From Salvelinus alpinus (taxonomy: Eukaryota; Chordata; Actinopteri; Salmoniformes; Salmonidae), in assembly GCF_045679555.1 (NCBI RefSeq), contig NC_092092.1, positions 16,146,591 to 16,210,590 of the forward strand: DNA of 64,000 nucleotides. The letters are read 5' to 3'. The position numbers were made by a program, and so were the translations under genes. Of this stretch, positions 1-11,000 are shown one piece after another; positions within the stretch are counted from its first letter, which is position 1; each line of letters opens with the position of its first letter. The notes under the pieces are model-generated. The model was not told the origin of the DNA and did no database searches. It saw nothing but the letters and a program-made list of their open reading frames with translations.

Positions 1-2884
1 CACGTGGTTATTAGTGTGGATATACTCTGACCCACGTGGTTATTGGTGTGGATATACTCTGACCCACGTGGTTATTGGTGTGGATATACTCTGACCCACG
101 TGGTTATTGGTGTGGATATACTCTGACCCACGTGGTTATTGGTGTGGATATGCTCTGACCCGCTTGGTTATTGGTGTGGATATACTCTGACCCACGTGGT
201 TATTGGTGTGGATATACTCTGACCCACGTGGTTATTGGTGTGGATATGCTCTGACCCACGTGGTTATTGGTGTGGATATACTCTGACCCACGTGGTTATT
301 GGTGTGGATATACTCTGACCCACGTGGTTATTGGTGTGGATATACTCTGACCCACGTGGTTATTGGTGTGGATATGCTCTGACCCACGTGGTTATTGGTG
401 TGGATATACTCTGACCCACGTGGTTATTGGTGTGGATATGCTCTGACCCACGTGGTTATTGGTGTGGATATACTCTGACCCACGTGGTTATTGGTGTGGA
501 TATACTCTGACCCGCGTGGTTATTGGTGTGGATATGATCTGACCCACGTGGTTATTGGTGTGGATATACTCTGATCCGGTTATTGGTGTGGATATACTCT
601 GACCCACGTGGTTATTGGTGTGGATATATTCTGACCCACGTGGTTATTGGTGTGGATATACTCTGACCCACGTGGTTATTGGTGTGGATATGCTCTGACC
701 CACGTGGTTATTGGTGTGGATATACTCTGACCCACGTGGTTATTGGTGTGGATATGCTCTGACCCACGTGGTTATCGGTGTGGATATGCTCTGACCCGTG
801 TGGTTATTGGTGTGGATATGCTCTGACCCACGTGGTTATTGGTGTGGATATACTCTGACCCACGTGGTTATTGGTGTGGATATACTCTGACCCACGTGGT
901 TATTAGTGTGGATATGCTCTGACCCACGTGGTTATTGGTGTGGATATACTCTGACCCACGTGGTTATTGGTGTGGATATATTCTGACCCACGTGGTTATT
1001 GGTGTGGATATATTCTGACCCACGTGGTTATTGGTGTGGATATATTCTGACCCACGTGGTTATTGGTGTGGATATATTCTGACCCACGTGGTTATTGGTG
1101 TGGATATATTCTGACCCATGTGGTTATTGGTGTGGATATACTCTGACCCACGTGGTTATTGGTGTGGATATACTCTGACCCACGTGGTTATTGGTGTGGA
1201 TATGCTCTGACCCACGTGGTTATTGGTGTGGATATGCTCTGACCCACGTGGTTATTGGTGTGGATATACTCTGACCCACGTGGTTATTGGTGTGGATATG
1301 CTCTGACCCACGTGGTTATTGGTGTGGATATGCTCTGACCCACGTGGTTATTGGTGTGGATATACTCTGACCCACGTGGTTATTGGTGTGGATATACTCT
1401 GACCCGCGTGGTTATTGGTGTGGATATGATCTGACCCACGTGGTTATTGGTTTGGATATACTCTGATCCGGTTATTGGTGTGGATATACTCTGACCCACG
1501 TGGTTATTGGTGTGGATATATTCTGACCCACGTGGTTATTGGTGTGGATATACTCTGACCCACGTGGTTATTGGTGTGGATATGCTCTGACCCACGTGGT
1601 TATCGGTGTGGATATACTCTGACCCACGTGGTTATTGGTGTGGATATGCTCTGACCCACGTGGTTATCGGTGTGGATATGCTCTGACCCGTGTGGTTATT
1701 GGTGTGGATATGCTCTGACCCACGTGGTTATTGGTGTGGATATACTCTGACCCACGTGGTTATTGGTGTGGATATATTCTGACCCACGTGGTTATTGGTG
1801 TGGATATGCTCTGACCCACGTGGTTATTGGTGTGGATATACTCTGACCCACGTGGTTATTGGTGTGGATATGCTCTGACCCATGTGGTTATTTTTGTGGA
1901 TATACTCTGACCCACGTGGTTATTGGTGTGGATATACTCTGACCCACGTGGTTATTGGTGTGGATATACTCTGACCCACGTGGTTATTGGTGTGGATATA
2001 CTCTGACCCGCGTGGTTATTGGTGTGGATATACTCTGACCCACGTGGTTATTGGTGTGGATATATTCTGACCCACGTGGTTATTGGTGTGGATATGCTCT
2101 GACCCACGTGGTTATTGGTGTGGATATACTCTGACCCACGTGGTTATTGGTGTGGATATACTCTGACCCACGTGGTTATTGGTGTGGATATATTCTGACC
2201 CACGTGGTTATTGGTGTGGATATACTCTGATCCGGTTATTGGTGTGGATATACTCTGATCCGGTTATTGGTGTGGATATGCTCTGACCCACGTGGTTATT
2301 GGTGTGGATATGCTCTGACCCACGTGGTTATTGGTGTGGATATGCTCTGACCCACGTGGTTATTGGTGTGGATATTCTCTGACCCACGTGGTTATTAGTG
2401 TGGATATACTCTGACCCACGTGGTTATTGGTGTGGATATACTCTGACCCACGTGGTTATTGGTGTCGATATACTCTGACCCACGTGGTTATTGGTGTGGA
2501 TATACTCTGACCCACGTGGTTATTGGTGTGGATATGCTCTGACCCGCTTGGTTATTGGTGTGGATATACTCTGACCCACGTGGTTATTGGTGTGGATATA
2601 CTCTGACCCACGTGGTTATTGGTGTGGATATGCTCTGACCCACGTGGTTATTGGTGTGGATATACTCTGACCCACGTGGTTATTGGTGTGGATATACTCT
2701 GACCCACGTGGTTATTGGTGTGGATATACTCTGACCCACGTGGTTATTGGTGTGGATATGCTCTGACCCACGTGGTTATTGGTGTGGATATACTCTGACC
2801 CACGTGGTTATTGGTGTGGATATGCTCTGACCCACGTGGTTATTGGTGTGGATATGCTCTGACCCACGTGGTTATTGGTGTGGA
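1..2884. repeat. 32-bp minisatellite array A, E-box unit
   Basis: About 90 head-to-tail copies of a 32-bp unit beginning CACGTGGTTATTGGTG and ending ATACTCTGACC. The array starts before the window. Variants include ATGCTCTG for ATACTCTG, GGATATATTCTG, CCCGCGTGG, and a 4-bp-deleted unit (CTGATCCGGTTATTGG) near 574, 1466, 2229 and 2255. Most units hold the palindrome CCACGTGG. The last unit stops at TGTGGA and LINE-derived sequence follows at once. Confidence 0.97.
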
Positions 2885-3298
2885 ATTTTTAGGATCCTCT
2901 CTGACGTTATTTTTATATTTTAATATTTTAATTTCACTATTATTTAACCAGGTAGGCCAGTTTAGAACACGTTATCATTTACTACTGCGACCTGGCCAAG
3001 ATAAAGCATAGCAGTGCGACAAAAAAACAACAACACAGAGTTACACATGGGATAAACAAATGTACAGTCAATAACACAATAGAAAAGTCTGTATACAGTG
3101 TGTGCAAATGGAGTAATGAGGTAAGGCAATAAATAGGCCATAGTGGCGAAATAATTACAATTTAGTAAATTAACACTGGATTGATAGATGTGCAGACGAT
3201 GATGTGCAAGTAGAGATACTGGTGTGCAAAAGAGCAGGAAAACAAAACAAATATGGGATGAGGTAGGTAGTTGGTTCGGTGGGCTGTTTACAGATGGA

Positions 3299-3556
3299 CT
3301 ATGTACAGCTGCAGCGATCGGTAAGCTGCTCAGATAGCTGATGCTTAAAGTTAGTGAGGGAGATATAAGTCTCCAACTTCAGCGATTTTTGCAATCTGTT
3401 GCAGTCATTGGCAGCAGAGAACTGGAAGGAAAGGCGGCCAAAGGAGGTGTTGGCTTTGGGGATGACCAGTGAAATATACCTGCTGGAGCGTGTGCTACGG
3501 GTGGGTGTTGATATGGTGACCAGTGAGCTGAGATAAGGCGGAGCTTTACCTAGCAA
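3299..3556 (-). pseudogene. LINE ORF2 carboxy-terminal fragment
   Basis: An 85-codon open frame contains RSSRYISLVIPKANTSFGRL, SFQFSAANDCNRLQKSLKL and ISLTNFKHQLSEQL, ending at a natural stop. The pattern (aromatic residue, A-x-x-W/C-N-x-LQ, LKL, IS-x-x-x-FK) is the conserved tail of non-LTR retrotransposon ORF2 proteins. The usual Trp before Asn is Cys here, a sign of decay. The in-frame methionine is only an internal residue. It is joined to the linker fragment at 3600 by a deletion of the catalytic core. Confidence 0.7.
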
Positions 3557-3576
3557 AGAGTTATAGATGACCTGGA

Positions 3577-3618
3577 GCCAGTGGGTCTGGCGACGAATAT
3601 GTCGCCTGACCCACTGGC
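3577..3618. repeat. Near-perfect 18-bp inverted repeat at the LINE deletion junction
   Basis: GCCAGTGGGTCTGGCGAC (3577-3594) faces GTCGCCTGACCCACTGGC (3601-3618), 17 of 18 positions pairing, with a 6-base loop GAATAT. It lies where the LINE carboxy-terminal and linker fragments are joined. Confidence 0.9.
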
Positions 3619-4130
3619 GACACTGTGTCCAGGTTTTGCAGCTCTTTCAGAACATCTGCTATCTGGATTTCGGTGAAGGAGAAGCTGGGGAGGCTTGGGC
3701 AAGTGTCTGTGGGTGGTGCGGAGCTGTTGGCCAGGGTTGGGGTAGCCAGGAGGAAAGCATGGCCAGCCGTAGAGAAATGCTTATTGAAATTCTCGATTAT
3801 CGTGGATTTATTGGTGGTGACAGTGTTTCCTAGCCAGTGGGCAGCTGGCAGGAGGTGCTCTTATTCTCCATGGATTTGACAGTGTCCCAGAACTTTTTGG
3901 AGATAGAGCTACAGGATGCAAATATATGTTTGAAAAAGCTTGCCTTTGCTTTGCTAACTGACTATGTGTATTGGTTCCTGACTTCCCTGAAAAGTTGCAT
4001 ATCGCGGGGACTATTCTATGCTAGTGCAGTACGCCACAGGATGTTTTTGTGCTGGTCGAGGGCAGTCAGATGTGGAGTGAACCAAGGGCTATATCTATTC
4101 TACAGATTAACCAACCCCCTAAAACAACCA
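3600..4130 (-). pseudogene. LINE ORF2 linker fragment
   Basis: The minus-strand translation of about 3800-3600 is uninterrupted and reads FNKHFSTAGHAFL, then a Ser/Pro-rich stretch, then FTEIQIADVLKELQNLD. This is the typical linker that precedes the reverse-transcriptase domain in CR1/L2-like LINEs. Further upstream (to about 4130) the similarity continues (KKFWDTVKSME) but frame breaks occur. No start codon, no endonuclease domain and no reverse-transcriptase motifs remain, so this is a dead fragment. Plus-strand open frames over the same bases are shadows. Confidence 0.65.
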
Positions 4131-5868
4131 ATCTCTTACAGCCTCATTTCGGCAAAAGCGTTAATCTTGTAGTTTAGGAAAAGGAAGGAAGTTGGATGGA
4201 TCTGCGCTCCTCTTCCTGTATATCTTCTTTTGTATTCTGAGTTTTTTACCTACAACTCTGGGTCTTTTTGTATCTGTAAGCTGACTTCGGTCGCCAGCTG
4301 GACGGTGTTTCCTTCGACACATTGGTGTGGTTTTGTTCCTGGTTAATTAAACGGTGCGGCTTGGCAGGGTCGTGTTTCGGAGGACACATGGCTCTCGACC
4401 TTTGCACAGCATTTTACCACATCCTATCGACGTAGGAGGACTATCCGTACGAAACTTTACATAACATTTCACCCCATCCTAAAGACGTAGGAGGACTATC
4501 CGTACCAAACTTTACATAGCATTTTACCCCATCTGAAATTGGTTTAGAAATGATTATTCTGCCCCCTGGCTGAATGCAGTGTTACACATCATATGAAGAG
4601 GATGGGAACATTTTAATAACTCAGAAATTGTGTTCAGTGTTTTGATTTGACTAAAAACTGCAAGGCCACAGTTATCTCCTGGTGACGCAGGCAGAGGGTT
4701 TATGATCTGGCTGCAGATCTAAGGTCTGCAGGTTCAAGCTCACCTTTTGTAACCACGTTGAGTAACCACGTTTCTTAAGAAATAAATTGAGGCTCAGGTA
4801 TACTCTACTAAAAGAGAGATTGTATCAGGAATCAAACAGAGAACACAGATATAAATACACAGGGGATAATGGGGAAGATGGGCGACACCTGGAGGGGGTG
4901 GAGACAATCACAACGACAGGGGAAACAGATCAGGGGGTGACAGTCTTTATTTCCTCCAGATATATAAATCTAGTACCAAATGCATAATTTAGACTCACTG
5001 AAAATAATAAAACATTAACTGTTGAATTTTTGAAAAAACGCACCCAATATATTGTAATTCCTACAGTGAGACACTTGATTTGGACCCTCCTGTCTTATTT
5101 TTCATTATTTGATCCTAGATCAGCACTCATAGTTACAGGATACCTTGTAAATATGGGCCCAGAATTAGACAGCATATAAAGAGGATGGGGGAAGTGATGG
5201 TGAATAACCCAGGTAACCCGTATTTCCCTGGTTTAGTTATGTCTAAGAAGGCTAGAAAGGAAGCAAGGAAATCCCGATCGACCTTACTGCCATGGCTATA
5301 TACTGGGAAATAGGACATAAGACAGCTTCCCTGGTGGTCTAGAGCAGTGTTTCCCTATCCTGGTCCTTGAGTACCCCAAATTCTGGTCCTCGAGTACCCC
5401 AATATAAAAAATTCATGAACATAGAAGTGTCTTATATCATTTAAAAGCTTAAATCCTTCCTAATATAACTGCATTGTCCGTTTTACAATAGGCTTTACGG
5501 TGAAAGCTTACCATGTGATTGTCTGAGGACAGCGCCCCACATCAACATATTTTTCATCCAGCACAGGCTTCATAAAATCACAAATAGCGATTAAATAAAT
5601 CACTTACTTTTGAAGATCTTCCTCTGTTTGCAATCCCAAGGGTCCCAGCTACAACATGCATGGCCAATTTGTTAGATAAAATCCTTCTTTATATCCCAAA
5701 ATGTCTGTTTAGTTTGCGCCATCGATTTCAGTAATCCACTCAATCAACATACAGACAAAGGAGTCCAAAAAGCTACCACTAAACTTCATCCAAACAAGTC
5801 AAACGACATTTCTATTTAATCCTCATGGAACTCTAAAATGTAAATAAACTATAATATTTCATACGGAA
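4131..5868. other. Gene-free interval with dispersed-repeat debris
   Basis: No gene is recognised. Features seen: a stretch at about 4270-4400 (GCCAGCTGGACGGTGTTTCC, then GTTTCGGAGGACACATGGCT) that resembles a dispersed salmonid repeat; a 55-bp sequence present twice in tandem at about 4405-4530 (ACGTAGGAGGACTATCCGTA in both copies); a tRNA-like stretch near 4680-4745 with a possible B box GGTTCAAGCTC; GGAAACAGATCAGGGGGTGA at about 4920, which I associate with another dispersed repeat; and CCTGGTCCTTGAGTACCCC near 5358, repeated 22 bp on, which resembles a fish hAT-type end. The 66-codon plus frame at 4787 has no recognisable motif. Confidence 0.45.
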
Positions 5869-5970
5869 AGTAGTATGTTCAATAGTAGTATGTTCAATAG
5901 TAGTATGTTCAATAGTAGTATGTTCAATAGTAGTATGTTCAATAGTAGTATGTTCAATAGTAGTATGTTC
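5869..5970. repeat. 15-bp tandem repeat
   Basis: Nearly seven exact copies of AGTAGTATGTTCAAT. It sits within otherwise single-copy-looking AT-rich sequence. The near absence of divergence between copies suggests recent expansion or slippage. Confidence 0.95.
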
Positions 5971-6840
5971 CCTCGCGCGCCGGAAGACTGATATTGTTCC
6001 TGTGCTCTTCTCACCAAAACCCCAAATTCTTGTTCATTTTTCAAAAAACAAGCCTGAAACCTTGAATAAAGACTGTTGACATCTAGTGGAAGCCATAGGA
6101 ATTGCAATCTGGGAGACGGATTTACATAGGAACAATAGGTTTTATTCAGATTTTTGCCTGTCAGATCAATTATGTTATAGTCTCAGACATTATTGTAACA
6201 GTTTTCGAAACTTCAAAGTGCTTTCTATCCAATGCTACCAATTATATACATATCCCGGCTTCTGGGCCTGAGTAACAGGCAGTGTACTTTGGGCATGTCA
6301 GTCAGGTGGAAATTTAGGAAACTGGACCCTATCCCAGAGAGGTATTTGTCCCTTTGAAGATGGGATGATCTCGCTGCTGAGAGACAGTTCATTCACATCA
6401 ATCAATTCACATTCACTCTCAATGTCAGCTAAGAGGTTTCCGGAAAGAAATTCAAGGTTCTAGAGGCTATTCAGTTATTTCTGTGGGGAAAGCTTCCCAC
6501 CCAAACTGAACACGTATGTGTCAACTGTAAATCTCTCTCTGTAAAACCATACAGTTCTCATAATCAGATATCATGCTCCCTCTGTTTATATGGAAGAGAG
6601 AGGGAGAGGGAAGCGTGTCGGGCTGAACTTCCCGTGGCAGGCTGATATATGGTTTCTCCAGCCACACAAACAGGTAGTGACTCACAGACACTTTATCAAC
6701 CTCCCAGCCAACAGCCTGAATCTATAGTGCATACTAACGTCTTCTGCCTCCAAGTGACAAGGCGGAAATGGTCAAATGAACTTCTGAAACTTTAATCTCT
6801 TACAACTCAATAATTTAATATCTCAGCCGCCGCCCACTTC
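5971..6840. other. Gene-free interval, probable dispersed repeat
   Basis: No open frame or RNA gene is supportable. The stretch around 6070-6300 (GTTGACATCTAGTGGAAGCC, CTTCTGGGCCTGAGTAACAG) matches my recollection of a dispersed salmonid sequence, but I cannot name the family. The rest shows nothing I recognise. Confidence 0.35.
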
Positions 6841-6844
6841 AAAG

Positions 6845-6985
6845 GAATCTCATCCCGTCTCCCTCACCCTCTCCCCTCATTTTCTCCCTCCTCTCCCTCC
6901 TTCCCTGACCGAGAAAGACTCCTTTCCCTTCTCTCTCTCCCTCCCTCCCCCCTCTCCCTTCCCCTCCCTCTCTCTCTCTCCTAAG
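6845..6985. repeat. Short polypyrimidine tract
   Basis: Almost pure C/T on the plus strand (CCCTCACCCTCTCCCCTC, then CTCCCTCTCTCTCTCTCCT), with a purine interruption near 6908-6922. The open frame on the other strand is a low-complexity artefact. Confidence 0.85.
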
Positions 6986-7164
6986 GATTGCATGAATAAA
7001 GAGTGCTGCCCTGCAGTTGGAAAGATTCTCTAGTTGAAAATGAGTAATAATCAGAGTCACCTTTATTTGCCAAATACATTTAAACATAGTCAGAATGTTA
7101 CTTGGTGATATGGTCCTGCTAGTGATAGACAACATCCTCAGAATGTATGGTGTCTACTATCCTG

Positions 7165-7918
7165 AGTGAGTTAAATCCTCTCCTCCTACCCCTCTTCTTC
7201 TCTCCTCCTCCTTCCTCCTGTTCCCCTTCTCTCCTCCTCCCCTCCCCCTCCTCTTCTCTCCTCCTTCCTTCTCCTCCTCCTCTTCTTCTCTCCTCCTCCT
7301 TCATCCTATTCCTCTTCTCTCTTCCTCCCCTCCGCCTCCTCTTCTCTCGTCTTCTCTCCTCTTCTCTCCTCTTCTCTCCTCCTCTCTCCACTTCTCTCCC
7401 CTTCTCTCCTCCTCCTTCCTCCTCCTCTCCTTCTCCCCTCATCCTCCTCTCCTTCTCCTTCCTCCTCCTCTTCTTCTCTCTTCCTCCCCTCCGCCTCCTC
7501 TTCTCTCCTCTTCTCTCCTCCTCCTCCTCTTATTCTCTCCTCCTCCTCCTCCTCTTCTTCTCTCCTCCTCCCTTCCTCCCCCAATTCTCTCCTCCTCCTT
7601 CCTCCTCTTCTTCTCTCCTCCTCCTCTTCTTCTCTCCTCCTCCCTTCCTCCCCCTCTTCTCTCCTCCTCCTTCCTCCTCTTCTTCTCTCCTCCTCCTCTT
7701 CTTCTCTCCTCCTCCTCCATTCCTCCTATTCCTCTTCTCTCTTCCTCCCCTCCGCCTCCTCTTCTCTCCTCTTCTCTCCTCTTCTCTCCTCTTCTCTCCT
7801 CTTATCTCCTCTTCTATCCTTCTTCCTCGTCCTCCTCTTCTCTCCTGCTCCTCCTCTCCTTCTCCTCTCCTCCTCCTCTTCTTCTCTCCTCCACCCCCCC
7901 CCTCTTCTCCCCTCCTCC
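7165..7918. repeat. 750-bp polypyrimidine (CTC/CTT) tract
   Basis: Nearly uninterrupted C and T on the plus strand, made of CTCCTCCTCTTCTTCTC-like motifs. Partly duplicated blocks such as CTTCCTCCCCTCCGCCTC occur near 7320, 7480 and 7740. Long homopurine/homopyrimidine DNA of this kind can form triplex structures. Frames across it encode only Ser/Leu/Pro or Glu/Arg/Gly and are not genes. Confidence 0.95.
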
Positions 7919-8038
7919 GCGAGGGAGTGGAGGTAAGGGGAGACATTGCATTCAGCTGAATATAAAGGGAGGTCTGAAGTGCTGAGTCATGGTGTTCTAT
8001 TATTATATTACCCTGTCTCAAACGGTGTCCCCAATGGC

Positions 8039-11000
8039 ACCCTATTCCCTATTACTTTATACTACGGCACTAATCCCTATATAGTACTTTATACTACAGC
8101 CCTATTCCCTATAGAGCACTTTATACTACAGCCCTATTCCCTATATAGTACTTTATACTACAGCCCTATTCCCTATATAGTACTTTATACTACAGCCCTA
8201 TTCCCTATATAGTACTTTATACTACAGCCCTATTCCCTATATAGTACTTTATACTACAGCCGTATTCCCTATATAGTACGTTATGCTACAGCCCTATTCC
8301 CTATATAGTACTTTATACTACAGCCCTATTCCCTATATAGTACTTTATACTACAGCCCTATTCCCTATATAGTACTTTATACTACAGCCCTATTCCCTAT
8401 ATAGTACTTTATACTACAGCCCTATTCCCTATATAGTACTTTATACTACAGCCCTATTCCCTATATAGTACCTTATACTACAGCCCTATTCCCTATAGAG
8501 CACTTTATACTACAGCCCTATTCCCTATATAGTCCTTTGTACTACAGCATATTCCCTATATAGTACGTTATACTACATCCCTATTCCCTATATAGTACTT
8601 TATACTACAGCCCTATTCCCTATATAGTACGTTATGCTACAGCCCTATTCCCTATATAGTACTTTATACTACAGCCCTATTCCCTATATAGTACTTTATA
8701 CTACAGCATATTCCCTATATAGTACGTTATACTACATCCCTAATCCCTATAGAGCACTTTATACTACAGCCCTATTCCCTATATAGTACGTTATACTACA
8801 TCCCTAATCCCTATAGAGCACTTTATACTACAGCCCTATTCCCTAATAGTACTTTATATTACAGCCCTATTCCCTATATAGTACTTTATACTACAGCCCT
8901 ATTCCCTATATAGTACTTTATACTACAGCCCTATTCCCTATATAGTACTTTATACTACAGCTCTAATCCCTATAGAGCACTTTATACTACAGCCCTATTC
9001 CCTATATAGTACTTTATACTACAGCCCTATTCCCTATATAGTACTTTATACTACAGCCCTATTCCCTATATAGTACTTTATACTACAGCCCTATTCCCTA
9101 TATAGTACTTTATACTACAGCCCTATTCCCTATATAGTACTTTATACTACAGCCCTATTCCCTATATAGTCCTTTATACTACAGCCCTATTCCCTATATA
9201 GTACTGTATACTACAGCCCTATTCCCTATATAGTACTTTATACTACAGCCCTATTCCCTATATAGTACTTTATACTACAGCCCTATTCCCTATATAGTAC
9301 TTTATACTACAGCCCTATTCCCTATATAGTACTTTATACTACAGCCCTATTCCCTATATAGTACTTTATACTACAGCCCTATTCCCTATATAGTACTTTA
9401 TACTACAGCCCTATTCCCTATATAGTACTTTATACTACAGCCCTATTCCCTATATAGTACTTTATACTACAGCCCTATTCCCTATAGAGCACTTTATACT
9501 ACAGCCATATTCCCTATAGAGCACTTTATACTACAGCCCTATTCCCTATATAGTACGTTATACTACATCCCTAATCCCTATAGAGCACTTTATACTACAG
9601 CCCTATTCCCTAATAGTACTTTATACTACAGCCCTATTCCCTATATAGTACTTTATACTACAGCCCTATTCCCTATATAGTACTTTATACTACAGCCCTA
9701 TTCCCTATAGAGCACTTTATACTACAGCCATATTCCCTATATAGTACTTTATACTACAGCCCTATTCCCTATAGAGCACTTTATACTACAGCCCTATTCC
9801 CTATATAGTACGTTATACTACATCCCTAATCCCTATAGAGCACTTTATACTACAGCCCTATTCCCTAATAGTACTTTATACTACAGCCCTATTCCCTATA
9901 TAGTACTTTATACTACAGCCCTATTCCCTATATAGTACTTTATACTACAGCCCTATTCCCTATAGAGCACTTTATACTACATCCCTATTCCCTATATAGT
10001 ACTTTATACTACAGCCCTATTCCCTATATAGTACTTTACACTACAGCCATATTCCCTATAGAGCACTTTATACTACAGCCCTATTCCCTATATAGTACTT
10101 TATACTACAGCCCTATTCCCTATATAGTCCTTTATACTACAGCCCTATTCCCTATATAGTACTTTATACTACAGCCCTATTCCCTATAGAGCACTTTATA
10201 CTACAGCACTAATCCCTATAGAGCACTTTATACTACAGCCCTATTCCCTATATAGTCCTTTATACTACAGCCCTATTCCCTATATAGTACTTTATACTAC
10301 AGCCCTATTCCCTATATAGTACTTTATACTACAGCCCTATTCCCTATAGAGCACTTTATACTACAGCCCTATTCCCTATATAGTACTTTATACTACAGCC
10401 CTATTCCCTATATAGTACTTTATACTACAGCCCTATTCCCTATATAGTACTTTATACTACAGCCCTATTCCCTATAGAGCACTTTATACTACAGCCCTAT
10501 TCCCTATATAGTACTTTATACTACAGCCCTATTCCCTATATAGTACTTTATACTACAGCCCTATTCCCTGTATAGTACTTTATACTACAGCCCTATTCCC
10601 TATATAGTACTTTATACTACAGCCCTATTCCCTGTATAGTACTTTATACTACAGCCCTATTCCCTAATAGTACTTTATACTACAGCCCTATTCCCTATAG
10701 AGCACTTTATACTACAGCCCTATTCCCTAATAGTACTTTATACTACAGCCCTATTCCCTATATAGTACTTTATACTACAGCCCTATTCCCTATATAGTAC
10801 ATTATACTACAGCCCTATTCCCTATATAGTACTTTATACTACAGCCATATTCCCTATATAGTACGTTATACTACAGCATATTCCCTATATAGTACGTTAT
10901 ACTACATCCCTATTCCCTATATAGTACTTTATACTACAGCATATTCCCTATATAGTACGTTATACTACATCCCTATTCCCTATATAGTACTTTATACTAC

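Larger units (their letters stand above)
2885..4130 (-). mobile_element. Decayed non-LTR retrotransposon (LINE), internally deleted
   Basis: Read on the minus strand this holds two pieces of one type of LINE ORF2 followed by a 3' untranslated tail. The 5' piece (about 4130-3600) is the linker between endonuclease and reverse transcriptase. The 3' piece (3556-3299) is the ORF2 carboxy terminus. The whole reverse-transcriptase core is missing between them. The tail (3298 down to about 2900) includes TTAACCAGGTAGGCCAGTTT and CGACCTGGCCAAGATAAAGC, which I recognise as a very common salmonid repeat end. The LINE identity rests on the translations. The clade (CR1/L2/Rex-like) is inferred. Confidence 0.75.

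Noticed and set aside
4680..4745. A tRNA gene
   Set aside because: Only a weak B-box-like GGTTCAAGCTC and no cloverleaf that I could fold. At most a SINE scrap.
7147..7959. 270-codon Ser/Pro/Leu-rich frame
   Set aside because: Low-complexity pyrimidine tract read as codons; the opposite strand is equally open.
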